From Macrophomina tecta (Eukaryota; Ascomycota; Dothideomycetes; Botryosphaeriales; Botryosphaeriaceae): a DNA stretch of 64,000 nucleotides. The notes beneath the pieces were generated by a model, which was not told the origin of the DNA, made no database searches, and worked only from the letters and a program-made list of their open reading frames with translations. The stretch spans positions 1 to 64,000 of the forward strand of contig JAKSGN010000034.1 of assembly GCA_024180945.1 (NCBI GenBank). Reading direction: 5' to 3'. Shown piece after piece: positions 33,479 through 45,688 of the stretch (its first letter is position 1; every line of letters starts with the position of its first letter). The translations under genes were made by a program, and so were the position numbers.

Positions 33479-33925
33479 CTGGTGCGGAGGCTTTAAGTGG
33501 GGCCGGGAAACCGGACACTGATAGAAAGATTTCTAATGGCGTGTGTAAGGAGCACGGGCCGCACCGCGTTCTCTGCCGGTGTGCTGAGCACGCTCTCCAC
33601 AATAATCTGTGTTAGACCGTACCCGAGCCCTGTCTCTGCCGATTCATGCGGACGAACCTATGCGGCGCATGAGGTTGCCTCCCGCAAGCGATCTTACGTG
33701 CTTTTACCTCCTTCGAACGCGAACATAAAACCCAGCGGCTCTTGAGTTCTTGACACTTCAAACCAAATTACTACTCTATTTTCCCGTCAGTCGAACTTTT
33801 CAAATATACTGCTATCCTTTCGAGAATCAAAACCGCACACCTGTGTTTTTTTGTCGGGTGTTGAAAAGTAGCCAAGTTTCTTTTTATTGCAAGTGCGGTC
33901 CCTGTCAGCAAACCCGGTTCACAGC

Positions 33926-34911
33926 ATGTCCCGAAAGCCACTCTGCAGTAGATGCGAGCAGAAAGGAAAATCCAGGTGTCCGTCACGCTTAAACCAGTGC
34001 AGAATCTTCAGCCGATGGTGTCAGGAAACGTTCATTGAGTATGTAGCAGCCCAAGGAAGCCTTTGGGGGCTGATGGACTGATCCTTCGAAGCGTATTGGC
34101 TTCTCATTTGGCGCGGAAGAGTTCAGTCATTATGTTCATTCGCATTTCCCTCGGGCAAGAGCATATCGGACAGCTTCCTAGGAGAAATTTGCTCAAAGTA
34201 TGTATTGCTAGGCTCTATTCGAACGTGAGCTAATCTTACAGATATTTTGGCTTTCTCTGACACGCCACGAATACTTGATGCAAGCTGGGAGAGAAATATT
34301 CGAAAACATTTACTTGCTTACTAGAAAGAGGCTTCTTGATCTGTCTATACCACGACTGACTGGGTCGACGGATACGGCACTCGATCAAGTATGCCTGAGA
34401 ACTGAGGATGTTGTGGCTCCATCTGAGATACCCAGGTGCGTGTCAGCCTCTGAGAATGCAGGGAAGACTACAATAGCTTACACTTTCAAGCAGGCCGAGA
34501 CTGGGAAACTCAAATGCGACGGGAAAACCGAGCCTTAATTCCCCAGAACTTTGTCCTTCATTCAAGGAGCAAACCTACTGGGATGACGCATCCCCTGCCG
34601 GCAGTCGAACTCACACAATCACTCAGACCGCTTATGGCATTTCCGTATCGCTCGGATCGCCTGTACGCTCAAGACTCATTAAGTCTGGGCTTTTGTGTTC
34701 GTCACAGTCCGAAGCACCCACAGATCCCTGGGAACTTGCTGTTCCACAACACGCCACGAAAGAAAACAGCGACTGGCTTTCCCCATCAGATTGTGATTCA
34801 TTTCAAGCAGGTAAAACACTCAAGGATGTGAATTTCGACTTAATTAATCATTCCGAGGTAATGGAGGACGATAACTTCTTCTTGATACAAGACGTTTACC
34901 CAACAGACTGA
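33926..34911 (+). CDS. four-exon hypothetical protein with Cys-rich N-terminus
   Basis: The model is join(33926..34038,34092..34197,34242..34435,34494..34911), 276 residues. Three introns of 53, 44 and 58 nt have GTATGT, GTATGT and GTGCGT donors, and every phase agrees. The N-terminus has clustered Cys and basic residues (CSRCEQKGKSRC, then NQC and RWC), suggesting metal or nucleic-acid binding. It is not a standard Zn2Cys6 spacing. The middle is helical (RHEYLMQAGREIFENIYLL). The tail is Ser/Asp-rich and acidic (SDWLSPSDCDSF, SEVMEDDNFFLIQD), like an activation domain. A regulator is possible but unproven. Confidence 0.55.
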
Positions 34912-36550
34912 GACTATACATAGGTAGTGATGGACGAGTAGAAGCAACTCTTGTTACGCCGAGTGCTCGTTCTGGGGAAGGGTCTGGCATATAGTTGGGT
35001 AGATCAGGCTTTTTGGGGGCCGTCAGCGGTCAAAGGGATCCATTTAGCTCTCCCGTAATGCACGCTTCTGACTCATAGCTCAAGACGTGTTGATTCGAAA
35101 TGGTTCCTGCGGTCTCAGGCGTGGACATTGCGCAAGTAGCGAGGAGCTGCCGCGCGACCCTGTCTGTGGCGCCAGATGCATTGAATGTGGTGTTGAGGAA
35201 CCAAATAGTAGCTTTATCGTGCGCGAGCGGAGCGCATAGCCCGCCAGCGATCAACAATTGCCGCCCTTCACAGTGTCCCCACATTGTGGAGGCTTCTGTC
35301 CCTGTCGTATCGCAGCCGCTGCGGCCTGCTTCGATCGGTGGTCTTGCGTTGAGCATCGCATCTCGCCTTGTGAAGTCCTAGGCCGCATAGATTGCGTATT
35401 GGGCATGTAATATTCGACTGCATGCGTGCTGGAGATAGTTGTATGCAAGCTTCATGATAACTACATTTTCCAGTCTTCCACAGCTCGCATGCGCGGGGCA
35501 GCCGGAGTTCTTCCCGTCCATGTATTGGGATCTTCTCTAAGACATACTTTTGGCTTGTCTATGGAAAGAGTCAAAGAGACTCACACTGCGCGGCGACCCC
35601 GGGATCATACCTACGTCGCACGACGTGCAGGTGTGGGTGCATCGAGCCGGGACCTTCATAAATCTCTGACCCCATCAGAGCGGAAAGAGCGGCTAAGAGA
35701 GCACGCTACAAGGCCACAACCGGCGGGGCAGCAATATTGAGGGGCCAACGCAGCTCACATACGAGGGCATGCTTCGGACTCAGTGGCGGAGCGAATCCCA
35801 CAGGCATACCCACAGACACTGGCCCATAGCTAGCCGTGGGATTGGCTGCGTGAATCGACGTAACGGCCTGCCTTTCTTTTTCCCGAGACGAAGCAGGGGA
35901 CGGGGTCATGTTCTGACATGGCCTCAACTAGCCCTTGACCTCGGCGAAGGCTTTGCGCTGGCTGAAAGCATTGGAATTCTAGAGTCGAGTCTAGAATCCA
36001 CTACTTGGGAGACTACGGCCGAAGTGATGGAGTGGACAGCGCAAGACAAGAAGAGGACAGCTACGATGGGGCTTGAGAGGAACCTATGACGTACAAGCTA
36101 AGGCTATCCCTTGCAGCACCATTTCTCGTCTCACTGCGCCGCAAGACTGCCTGCCACGTGTCTCATCCTGCAGGCGCCTTTTCCATGCGGATCATCAAGC
36201 TTTCTGGAATAGCCTGGTAATGTCCGGATCCAGTACGGCGCTACTGCGGAACTGCGGTACATGAAGATGAGGCGGTATTGGAGCCACCCGTGCGGACCGT
36301 TTGCCTTAAATTTGCGGCCTGGAGTGAGAAAGCACATAAATCGTCAGAAATCCGCTTTTCTTTTTGTCAAACATTAAGCGTTACAGGACTATCCGCGGCT
36401 TACTAGCCCGACACTGTAGTATAAAGGGGATCCTCCCCCACCACTCGTTACACTCTTCAGTAGCATCGTCAATTCATTCTCTACTCATTACAAAGTCTTA
36501 CACTTTTGTACCTGCACTGTCCATACTTCCTGCTGGATCATACCCTTAAT
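34912..36550. other. stretch without a supported gene
   Basis: Several overlapping frames of 60-106 codons occur on both strands. None has a splice structure or composition that stands out. The last part before 36551 is pyrimidine-rich, as expected for a fungal promoter. Confidence 0.35.
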
Positions 36551-39115
36551 ATGGATACGGACGACGTTACCCTATACGAACGCGCAGGACAGAACCAGAC
36601 AAAGCGAGCAGCCCTTAGGCAGCACTCCAACGAGGCGCTTACCTGCCTATACTGCGACTGTCAGCCTTTCTACGACGACAAAGCGCTTGTCTGTCACGTC
36701 CGCCGCAGCCACCATGCTCAAATCCCGGCTTCCGAAGTGCAGGAGATCACTTCCCCCTTTTGGACGCTGCTCAAGGATGAAGCCTTACACAAAGCGTAAG
36801 TATGCTCCTAGCCGCGCCGCTGTAGCAGGTTTTAACTTTCTTGCAGAAGACAGACCGCCAATGTGCAGCGTCAGCTGCGCCTCGGAGGACCCGGACGTGG
36901 GGGAAGCTCGCTCCTCACAGACGCTACCTTGGACCTGACCATGTTCAGTCTTCAGAGTAAGATAATTGCTACCTATCAGAGTGCGCTCTCGGAGAAATCG
37001 CTGCGCGCAGTGACGGCTGTGTCTGATAATCCCGCATTAGGATCGCCCGATGGCTTCCCCGTTCATCAAAATGACGAGCCGATACGAGATCACGGTATGG
37101 ATTCCAAAGCTAAGCCCCGGATCGTTGGAGAAGACGCAATGGATCCTGAGAAATGCTGGAAGAACCTCCCACACCCCTTCGCCGCCGCTACCGGAAACCT
37201 GCATCTGGGCACAGAGCGAAGGGTCACGGCGCAGGACCCACGCGTACAATCTCCGAGGGTGCTACATTACCGTGCACAGCAGCAAGACCCTGAACGCGAG
37301 ACTGGCGGCGACGACGAGCCATTTTCATCCTCGACTGCATTATCTAGCAGCCCGCTTCTCCCCCGGCCATCATATAGGGTGGGAGCCTTGCCAAAGCCCA
37401 CGAAGGAGCAATGGCCAGACTTGGTTCTTCAACCAGACTCACGGCCCATCTCGCAGGAGCAGCTCGCAGCGGAAGTAAAATCTCTCTATGCTGGGCTTAG
37501 AATGGTTGAGGTCAAATGTATGAGTGTCCGTAAAACGCATGCGCCTTTCCGGAGGGATCATGAGTCTGGTTGGCAACCAAGCTTACCTCCTAGCCATTGG
37601 CAAGCTCTTGTTAGCTTGCATAAGACTCTGCTCGATGAGCATCATGATTTCTTCCTAGCATCACAGCACCATTCGGCGAGCCCTGTATTGTATCAGCTCG
37701 CAGCCAAGTATTCCATGCCGGCTCGGTTATGGAAACATGGCATTCATTCGTTTCTAGAGCTTCTGCGTTGCCACCTTCCGGAATCCCTCGAGTACATGCT
37801 GACGTTCATTCATCTCGCCTACCAAATGATAGCGCTCTTGATGGAAACCGTCCCAGCATTCGAGGACGCTTGGATCGAATGCCTTGGGGGCTTGAGCCGC
37901 TTCCGTATGGAGATAGAAGACCGGTATCTCCAGGATTCGGAAACCTGGATGGGAATTGCCCGTTATTGGTATAGCAAAGCTTCCGATAAAAGTCCTGCCG
38001 TAGGCCGCTTCCACCACCACCTGGCCATTGTGGCGACACCAAACCCCCTCCGGCAGCTCTACTTTTTCTGCCGTTCTCTCACCTGCGTACGGCCCTTTGC
38101 AGCCTCACGCGAGTCCATCCGCACGTTTTTCGACCCCATCCTCGGCCGTCCAAGCACAAATGATTCCCGTCCGCTCCCCACAGAGACTAGCTTTGTACGT
38201 GCACACGGATTACTCTTCAGGAAAGGCCAAGGGTCTTGTCACACCTTTGAAAAAGCTTTCACCGAATTTAGTGGCCAGCTGGACAACAGCATCAGACGCG
38301 CCGGCTTGAAGTGGAAGGAGCATGGGTCGTACATGGCTATTGCGAACATCGCCAGCCTATTCGACTACGGAAGAGAGGATAGCTTCCTCCGCCTCGCCTT
38401 TGAGGCGAGGCTGCAGGGGCTCATGCGAGAACAGACGAACCAGAACGACGATTTGGACGGGCAGAATTCACACCCTGCACTGCCGCCACCACACCCCGTA
38501 TCCGATAACATCAAACTCGACCTCCGCACCAACACGACATTTCCTCACGCCTGTCGCCTAGCTTTCAGCACTTTGAACGTCGTCCTTCAGCACCATGGAG
38601 ACGAGAATGTCCTGGCTCACCTTCATATCCTGCTCGCTTTTCTGTGCCAACTTGTAACTCTTCCACACGATACGTCCTATATTCTCGATCATGTCCAGTG
38701 GGATGAGTTGGCCTTCTTCCTCAATGCCCTTGCGAAGACGGAGACGATCACCCAAGCAATCGAGTCCTCAGCCTTCGTTCGGGAAGGAGAGGAAGGCTTC
38801 CGCCCATTGCCTGAAGACTACCCGATGGGAGGCCAGATTTGGGCTCACGCTTACTATCCGGCGACTTGGTTCAGCGATGCGGTCGACGAGGAGGAGCGGG
38901 TGCTGGAGTTAGCATCGACGACCAGGTCGAGAGCCGAGAGGATCCTGTGGCTCGGGATCCGACTCGCTTCGGTAGGTCCATATCCATTACGGTCTAATCT
39001 TGTCTGGCTGAAGCTGACGTGCAATGAGACGAGCCTGGACTTGACCTACGACTATTGTACCCACACTTGGAGCACTTGCCGCAGTGAAGATTACCCTCTA
39101 ATTAGCTATCTGTAG
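36551..39115 (+). CDS. Est1-like DNA/RNA-binding domain protein with C2H2-like finger
   Basis: The model is join(36551..36795,36847..39115), 837 residues; the 51-nt intron has a GTAAGT donor and a TTGCAG acceptor in phase. Residues 32-54 (CLYCDCQPFYDDKALVCHV) form a C2H2-like finger. Residues 85-320 are low-complexity. From about 332 to 510 lies the block LHKTLLDEHHDFFLASQHHS, KYSMPARLWKHGIHSFLELL, AFEDAWIECLGGLSRFRMEI, ARYWYSKASDKSP and ASRESIRTFFDPIL. This is the fungal form of the Est1/SMG5-7 DNA/RNA-binding TPR-type domain. A helical C-terminal region follows. Such proteins are expanded in Pezizomycotina and their role (telomere, mRNA decay or other) is not established. The frame is intact. 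Confidence 0.85.
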
Positions 39116-39331
39116 CGTGAAGTGTGGTAAGCTGCTTGGGTATTAAGCGGCATGGTTTGGGATGTCCCTTGATTCGCATGTAACATAGACAGCTCCAAAT
39201 ATGCATGTAGATTGTCAGGACAGGTGTCGTCAGCCGGTGTAGATAGTAACAATCGAGGCTACGGCGGCCCAGTGCTATTCCCTATCTCCTTACACGCTGC
39301 TGTCCTGAAATGATAGAAGCGTTCAAAGAGG

Positions 39332-39595
39332 CTACTGAGAGTTTACTATGTACATAGCTAAGCCACGTTGAACTCGAGGTACTTTGTTGCCGGTGCTTGA
39401 TCTCCCAACTATAAACCACCCTCTAGAGTTGGCACCGGCCTTTCTCGTCTGGCTTGCGGTAGTGAGCGTCAGTTCGTTGAATTTACTGCACAAGTACAGC
39501 ACGTGGCTGACTGTCTGCAGCCCCTGTCCGCAGTCGCATTCGCCAGATGTACGAAGCGTACGCTTCAGATCCGCTCCGAGCTTTGTTGGCCCCAA
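39332..39595 (-). mobile_element. LINE ORF2 C-terminal fragment
   Basis: The minus frame contains GECDCGQGLQTVSHVLYLCS, the Cys/His knuckle (CxCGxG...H...C) that ends ORF2 of Tad/I-type LINEs, followed by KFNELTLTTASQTRKAG. It matches the knuckle region of 16470-16997. Upstream polymerase sequence is missing. Confidence 0.65.
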
Positions 39596-39659
39596 CTACA
39601 CGTGCAAGATGGTGAGGGGAGGCCCTCTGTTTATCCACGGTTGCACGCTAAACTACTGA

Positions 39660-41480
39660 ACAACCGCCCTTTCATGCTGGTGAACCTGGCACGGATCAAC
39701 CACCCACGGGTACGGCTTTCTGCCATCCTCTCTTCAGACGGACACTATCAATACTAGCCAGCCTGTGCTTTACTTCTTGGAAGTTATGGAGGAGGGGCAG
39801 ATGGGTCATCGTACCATTAAACCGATCATCTGTGCCCAGACTTAAGCACTGTTGCTGACACCTCTTGGCGTATATTCTTCTCCCGTAGCGGGCGAGTGGC
39901 CTCCATAGTGCTCGCTGTCTCTACGTATGGGTCCGGTCTTTCCAGCGGCGTGTTATAATTAGTACCAATGCGGCGCAGGAGATAATGAGGTTCCGTTGGC
40001 CAACACAGAGCAACGATAACATGTGGTAAGGCGTACAGAGACTTCCGATAAAATCATGGCAGGCAAGATCATGTTCGTGATGCAAATTGCGTTTATAATC
40101 TCATATAACTATTGGCTTACCAGCCGACTTGGGTCATTCGGGTCCCCGTACGGCATGATCGATAGGCCTTTATTCCTAGCATCACCATCCTCCTCTCCAG
40201 TTTTCTCTCGAATTTTTCAGCTTTATCAAAAGCGCCATCATCCGACGGTTTGACACACACGTCCTGTTCACCCAATAATCGATCCGCTCGTCCAAAGTGG
40301 CAAGACCTTCCGGACTGGACACCCTCGATTTCGCCCCACCTTCTGATCCCTCAGATATCGATATCGTTTCTTTGCTGGAATAGCGAGATCGCTGTAAGCC
40401 TTGTCTCTGTGCTCTGCATCAGCGGTGTGCGAATGCTCTTGCAGGCGAAGATAATACACTCCTGCGCGATGGAAGAGCCAGGAGCCCTGCGGCGAAGCCT
40501 CCAAGACGGCCTGGACATGTAGTTTACTCGAATACGCTTAGGTTGCTGGAGGTGCGGGAAGAAGAGGCTTGGTGAGAGGTAAGTGAGAGAAGCATTTTTT
40601 AAGGTCGCTGAGCAGGAAAACAGAGCCGCGAATGGGAAGCAAGGCGGAGGTCGAAATGGCGAGGGAGAAGATTTGGGCAAACGGGGAGATATAGATGAGG
40701 ATGTCAGGCAGCTCAAATATAAGGGGGCGCTTAGACATGATGTGGCAACGGAAATGCGATGGGCGACTGAGATGGGCCCGCTCAACCGTGGCGAATGATC
40801 AGTTAAGGCGCTGCTGCCACCGCCTGTCGTCCAGGTCCATGATGTCGGCAAGCCTAGTATCGCGCACAGAGCTCAAGGACTGGAATCATTATTCCGTTTC
40901 CCCAAGCTTAGTTGGTTTAGTTAGCCGACGAGACCAGCCTCAATCAATATGTGCGAGGGTTCAGGGGTGTGGACCCGCAGGCGCATGAATCGCTCCTTCG
41001 CCTCGATGGTCGTCCGGAGATGCCGGTTTCATTGCACTCATGGAGTTGGGGCGCCCTCAGGGCTGCTGTGCCGCATGCGGCCTGCAACGACGGCCGGATA
41101 GTCCTGGACATCATCCAGTGTGGGGGTTCCTGACACAGAGCGCGAGGGGTCTTCGGCTGCTGAGCCAACGGGGTTTAGTGCGGTGAGAGAGACAGCCTGT
41201 GCATGCCTCACTGGGTTGGCTTCTCTAGTGCTTCGTGGCATCGAGTGTGGGCGCTGCCGGCGCGCGTGACGCTGGTGGCTGACTGTAGCGGACCGGACCT
41301 TCGTGGTAAACCTAAAAGTAGCAGTCCATACTAATGCTGGTAAGACGGCCTTCGCAGGCGGTGCTTAATCACTTACCTCATGACGCTTGTTGCCACTTTC
41401 ATCTTGTGCCCACGGCTTTCCCGCCTCTTTGGTGTTTGGGTCCTCAAAGGAAGAGGCCCGCCGGCATTTACCAGAGGACA
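39660..41480 (+). repeat. large dispersed repeat block, copy 1
   Basis: Nearly all of this block has an inverted counterpart at 55944-58680. Shared blocks include the TTAATTAATCC-like CAACCACCCACGGGTA, the stretch around 39790-40060, the minus frames MSKRP(L/V)IFE and YMSRPSWRLRRRA, and the end with ATCCAGAGTGGGGGTTCC-like and GCCCGCCG sequence. Its right end (41.30-41.48 kb) resembles the 3' part of the LTR family (GTGGTCAAC, TCTTTGGTGTTTGG, GGAAGAGGCCCGC). It may be a long LTR or non-autonomous retroelement. Copy 2 has about 860 extra bp between 57.63 and 58.49 kb. Confidence 0.7.
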
Positions 41481-41867
41481 CCCCGGAGATTGTCAAGCCA
41501 CCTTGATCCTCTTGTATCTTTTTGGATCCTTCTTCACCACTTAGTCTCTAGAGTTGGCATGGATTTCTTAGAGGACCACTTTCCTGGCTGGTTAGTGTTG
41601 CTGCATTTGTCAATCACACGCGAACGTATCAATGCTAGAACTGGCACGATTACCCAAGCGGAAGCAAGCCGAGAGATGCCACACCACATGCCGAGTATGC
41701 ATAAAGTTGTTCCAGCAAGGATAACGTCCTACTGCTGACTGAGGCCTTGATGCTCCTGTTTTGTCATGGCGGAGCTGACACCCATCCAAACGGGTATCCA
41801 TAGCCGTCACGGGGGCCTGAATGATACTGCAGTGCGCGAGACATGTATGGCTTTGTCTAATTTGTTT

Positions 41868-41990
41868 AGGCACGATCAGCCACTAGGCTGATCGTTGCTG
41901 TACCTCTTGTCGACTGGCTTGCGGCTCGCAGTTGACAGGAGGTTGGCGCAATGCCTTGCGGCGCCAATGGAAGCCCAACACTTTTGGACG
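41868..41990 (-). repeat. decayed relative of the 154-bp element
   Basis: GGCACGATCAGCCACTAGGC, CTTGTCGACTGG, GGAGGTTGGC and CCCAACAC, ending CTGTAACA, follow the same order as in the copy at 51795-51947. Both the ends and the target duplication are worn. Confidence 0.5.
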
Positions 41991-42216
41991 ACTGTAACAC
42001 ACAGTTCTCCGCTTCTCATAACTCGCATTTCTGCAGCTTAATCCGCTCGGAGATGTTCTTCAGGCTGCATAGACCTTGCCAGGCGTGGTTTTGCATAGCT
42101 TTCACCTCCTTGTCGATGTAACACTGAGTGATCACGAGATGCCGGTTGACAGAGTAGATATTCTAGTCCCTCCCTCAGTCGAGGCTTGAATTTTGTGAAT
42201 AGTCAGCGGATCCAGC

Positions 42217-42540
42217 ATGTCATCAACCAAGAGCATTCAAGCTCTCAGGACCGCAAAGGCTGGGAGTCGAGTTCCAGTCAGTGATATATCGCAGCCCAAG
42301 CTCCATGGAATCCATTCAGATCATCTAAACCCAGCGTCTGCTAAAACACCCGAGGAACGTACTGCTAGAACTGCCCGGCGCCCGCCTACAGAACTTCTCT
42401 CAAACGTCGCGCATCTTGTCAATGGAGGCTCGCTGGACTATGTCCTTCGCACTGGATATGACAACAACAAAGAAAATGTCATATGGTCTCCAGGTGTGGA
42501 TTGTCGCCAGAGCTCGATCGAGCCTCCTGGTGAAGGTTCC
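42217..42540 (+). CDS. possible 5' part of a truncated gene
   Basis: From ATG 42217 about 105 codons read naturally (TKSIQALRTAKAGSRVPVSD, RPPTELLSNVAHLVNGGSLD, TGYDNNKENVIW). The frame stays open to 42864, but after about 42540 its composition changes and a different frame looks as likely, close to a LINE 3' end. Either a splice site near 42497 (CCAG|GTGTGG) is used or the gene has lost its 3' part. No domain is recognised. Confidence 0.35.
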
Positions 42541-42865
42541 TGCCGTGGTTGTCTCGAGGATTTGTCGCCGTGTGGTGGCCATCGCTTCTTTACTCCGTGC
42601 GATAACGGCGGGCCGCGTTCTCGTGTTCTCTACGGCGGGTGCGCCTTTCTCGGGGGGCGCGGGCGAGCTCGTCCGCTTTCTCGTTCCTGGAGACCTTCTC
42701 ATGGGCCGCAGAAACTCCGTTCTCAGAACGGCACGAAAAACAAGGGATTTTCCCGGAAAATGCCGGAATCCCCACAAGACACCCGAGCAGGAGTTAGGGA
42801 AAAATTTGACTGCGTATCAGACGTGAGAGACACTGCCCCAGACCTTGCCCCCTCTAGTGTATAGC

Positions 42866-42980
42866 TATAGGTAGAAAGGGCACGTCCTATGCCCCTAGGG
42901 AGGCGCTAAGGGAATTCCCCGCATAGACGGAGGAGTCACCCGCCGGACGTTAAATAGTATCAAATCAAATCAAATCAAAA
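42866..42980 (+). mobile_element. LINE-like 3' terminus with (TCAAA)n tail
   Basis: A short untranslated-looking region ends in GACGTTAAATAGTA followed by four TCAAA units (42959-42979). A simple-repeat tail of this sort is common at 3' ends of fungal non-LTR elements. The coding part upstream is not securely identified. Confidence 0.4.
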
Positions 42981-42994
42981 TTACCGGCCCTCTA

Positions 42995-44123
42995 CCGAAG
43001 GTAGACCAGAGGACTGATCTATCCAGACTGTATAGACTTTCCTATGTATATAAACCACACTCCTTAGATAGTGTCGAAAGTCGGGTGGACCTCTTGGTCC
43101 GTTCATGTCGAGGTCAGAAGGAAAAATCGAATTTCTGCCTGTCCTTCTAACTGAAGGAGATGATGATGATGGTATTAACGTCTATCTGTACTAACTTTAT
43201 AGCCAGTTTGCCTCCCATGGGGCTTGTTGACGGGTGGAGTAGCCACCTTTTCGCTGGACAAATGAGATCCTCCGCTTCCTACCCAGTTTTTATTACAAGT
43301 CCTGCTGTACAGCCGCCTTGCTGGCCGTCCCCAGCACTCCGCGATTTAGATTCGCGGCTTAATCCGTTTGCGATGCCTCGCTTCCGGCCCGGAACACCTC
43401 TGTTGATTCAACAAGGCTTTGGAACAGAAACCACCCCGTTTGTCCGAGGAGGCCCTTAAGCTTCTCTGCCCTCGTCGCGACTCCCGGATACCCCCAGCCG
43501 GCTGCTAGGCGGCAGTCGATAAAGTGCCATTGCGCTTTCTCAGCGCCGCATTTACAGGTAAGTTTTGCCCTTTCATGCTTAAGGCGTCTGTGATATTCGG
43601 CGAAATCCCCGTGTCCCGTTCTTTCGGCTAGTAGCCGATGCAGCGTCTGCCTTGGCAGTGCTAGTTCAGGGTTCCTTCCTTTTCTTATCTTGAGGCCTAG
43701 GTGCCGGTAGGTTGGTGTTTGGTGCTCCTCCCACCAAGCCTAACTGAAGGAGAATGAGTGTCCTTAAATACATGAATCTGAAACAGTATAACCGAGGAAT
43801 TGAGAACATCCGAGGAGAAGTAGAAGATCCGAGGTGTAGGGGATACCGAGGAAGGAATCAATGTAGAGCCTAAGGAAGCAATGATAAGTGTTGCCTAAAA
43901 ACACAAGGGGATTCTGGTTGGCAGATAGCTTTGACCTTCGTGGTCAACTTCACATCAATTCGGCACTATTCTTGGTAACAAGGCCTCCGCACACGCAGTG
44001 CTCCATCACGTAAATCTTGCTACTCCGTTCTCACTCCTCCCTTGTACCCACTCAAGGAAAACCCACACGGCTTTCCTCCCTCCTTGGTATTTGGATCCTT
44101 AGAGGAAGAGGCCTGCCGTTACA
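42995..44123 (+). mobile_element. LTR copy split by a nested insertion
   Basis: The left piece (about 42995-43071) carries TATATAAACCACACTCCTTAGATAG. The right piece (43924-44123) continues GATAGCTTTGACCTTCGTGG through TTTGGATCCTTAGAGGAAGAGG to CCGTTACA. Together they match 31420-31680. The U3 part on the left is missing, probably replaced by the LINE tail. Confidence 0.75.
43072..43923. mobile_element. 852-bp insertion nested in an LTR, 5-bp duplication
   Basis: The insertion starts TGTCGAAAGTCGGG and ends TTCTGGTTGGCA (TG...CA). It is bounded on both sides by GATAG (43067-43071 and 43924-43928). Read on the minus strand, its interior contains HRLLAERTGHGDFAEYHRRL and LTCKCGAEKAQWHFIDC, which resemble a LINE ORF2 end. 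The ends and duplication favour an LTR-type element, the interior favours a LINE. A chimeric or captured sequence is possible. Confidence 0.65.
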
Positions 44124-45688
44124 CACAGATGGAAAACGGTGAAGCACTGGATCGATGTGCTGCCCAAATCGAATCCGCACGCGTGTGGTGCTACGCTCAG
44201 CTGGCCGCTCCCCGCTCATTCCCACACGGCATTAGAGCCCTATCATGCTAGCGCTAGGATCAGAGACAGGTTTGGCCCTTTCAAACTCGCACTAGCCCCG
44301 ACCCGCTTCTCGAGAACGAGTCGCGATATGCTTCGGCCTATCCGAGACGGTGAACGCAAGGATACGGACGCCCCATCGTCATGGGCAATTGCCGCATCCC
44401 CGATGAGATTGTGCATTGGCGGTCAGTTGGCTCGCGTAAAGCTGAGCGGCACAGCGGGTAGGATGTAACTTTTCGCTCCGATAGCCTGTGCCTCTCCCGG
44501 TAGAAGACCTAGTGCCAGTATGGACGCAGAGGCCTGCTCTTCTTGGCCCGTAATTCCCCACACAAGCAGGTCTCGCCCGCCGTATCAGACGACGAGTGCC
44601 GTGGAATCAGTGCGAGGTTCGAAAACTGTCTGCTTCCCCTTTTAGCGGCGTTGAAAGCACTTGAGGGCCAACAAGTTATGCAGTGCGCTCTCCTTCCCGC
44701 GATATGCTGCCGATCAAGCAATGCATTCGCAGGCGAGCAAGAAATCACCGACCACGAGTTTGTCGAACTTACCGGCTACCGCCTGCGCGGCTCATGTGGC
44801 GGGGCTTTCTCTAATCCTCGTACTGCAATACGTAGTACTGTAGTATGTGGTGAGAAAGCCGCAGCAAGCCCCCTCCGATCATCCAAGATACCCCAAAGCG
44901 TGCGGCGCAGGGGCTCCACATCTTTAGAGCTGGGTTGCATATCGGATAGGTGAATCCTTCACCTGCCGAGACGCGCTACCAGCCATGTCAGCTGGGGTGA
45001 ACTGACCCTTCCTCCCAAGTGCCACGCACATGTTCCAAGGAGTCCGCATGGGGTGGAGACAACGTTCCATATCCAAGCACTGAATTAGCCACCCCAATAC
45101 TCCTTTGGAGAAGGGAAATTCGGGCAGATTTTTACCGAGGCGGATACTTATACCCTACTCTGACCCGGCGGACACCGAATAATATACGTGCGTGCCCCTT
45201 TAGGTTCATTTTCGCCAAGTGCATATCTATCTATGGCTCGGTCCATCTACATAACACAGTGGCTCTATCGAGTTGCTGCAACAACAAAAATAACAGCTTG
45301 CTAGTCCTATACGTTATTATCGATGACATTCTCCTCACCCTAACATGCTCTCCCAGCACGCAGACCTTCCGTTTGCCGAGTAGAACCTTGGACGAATGGT
45401 TCCAACGCAGGTGCACGGAGCTTGTTTCCGCTCTTAGCGACTCCCTTCTCAGTAATCTTCCTACCTAATATTCCGTGGTTCTGGGTATCGGCGCCCTTAG
45501 ATGGGATCACATCAAGAAATCGGACATGAACACGTCACCAAACGCTGATTAGACAGATCAATAGCATGCATTTTAAGTTCCCTTTTCGCCACATGACTTG
45601 CTATTCCTCAAACTACTCTGAGGCCTAATTAACCAGAATAGCAGTTACAGACAAAGTAAAAAGGAGGAACATAGTGATCTAAAGATCG
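44124..45688. other. stretch without a supported gene
   Basis: Frames at 44543-44953 (+) and 45019-45468 (+) are open for 136 and 149 codons but show no motif or splice structure. They are left uncalled. Confidence 0.35.

Noticed and set aside
33926..34038. Zn2Cys6 transcription-factor domain in the Cys-rich N-terminus
   Set aside because: The spacing lacks one Cys and the central basic-loop pattern of that family.
42590..42775. Minus frame with an RNase H-like string (HEKVSRNEKADELARA)
   Set aside because: The match is short, neighbouring codons do not continue the domain, and the nearby repeat tail implies the opposite orientation.
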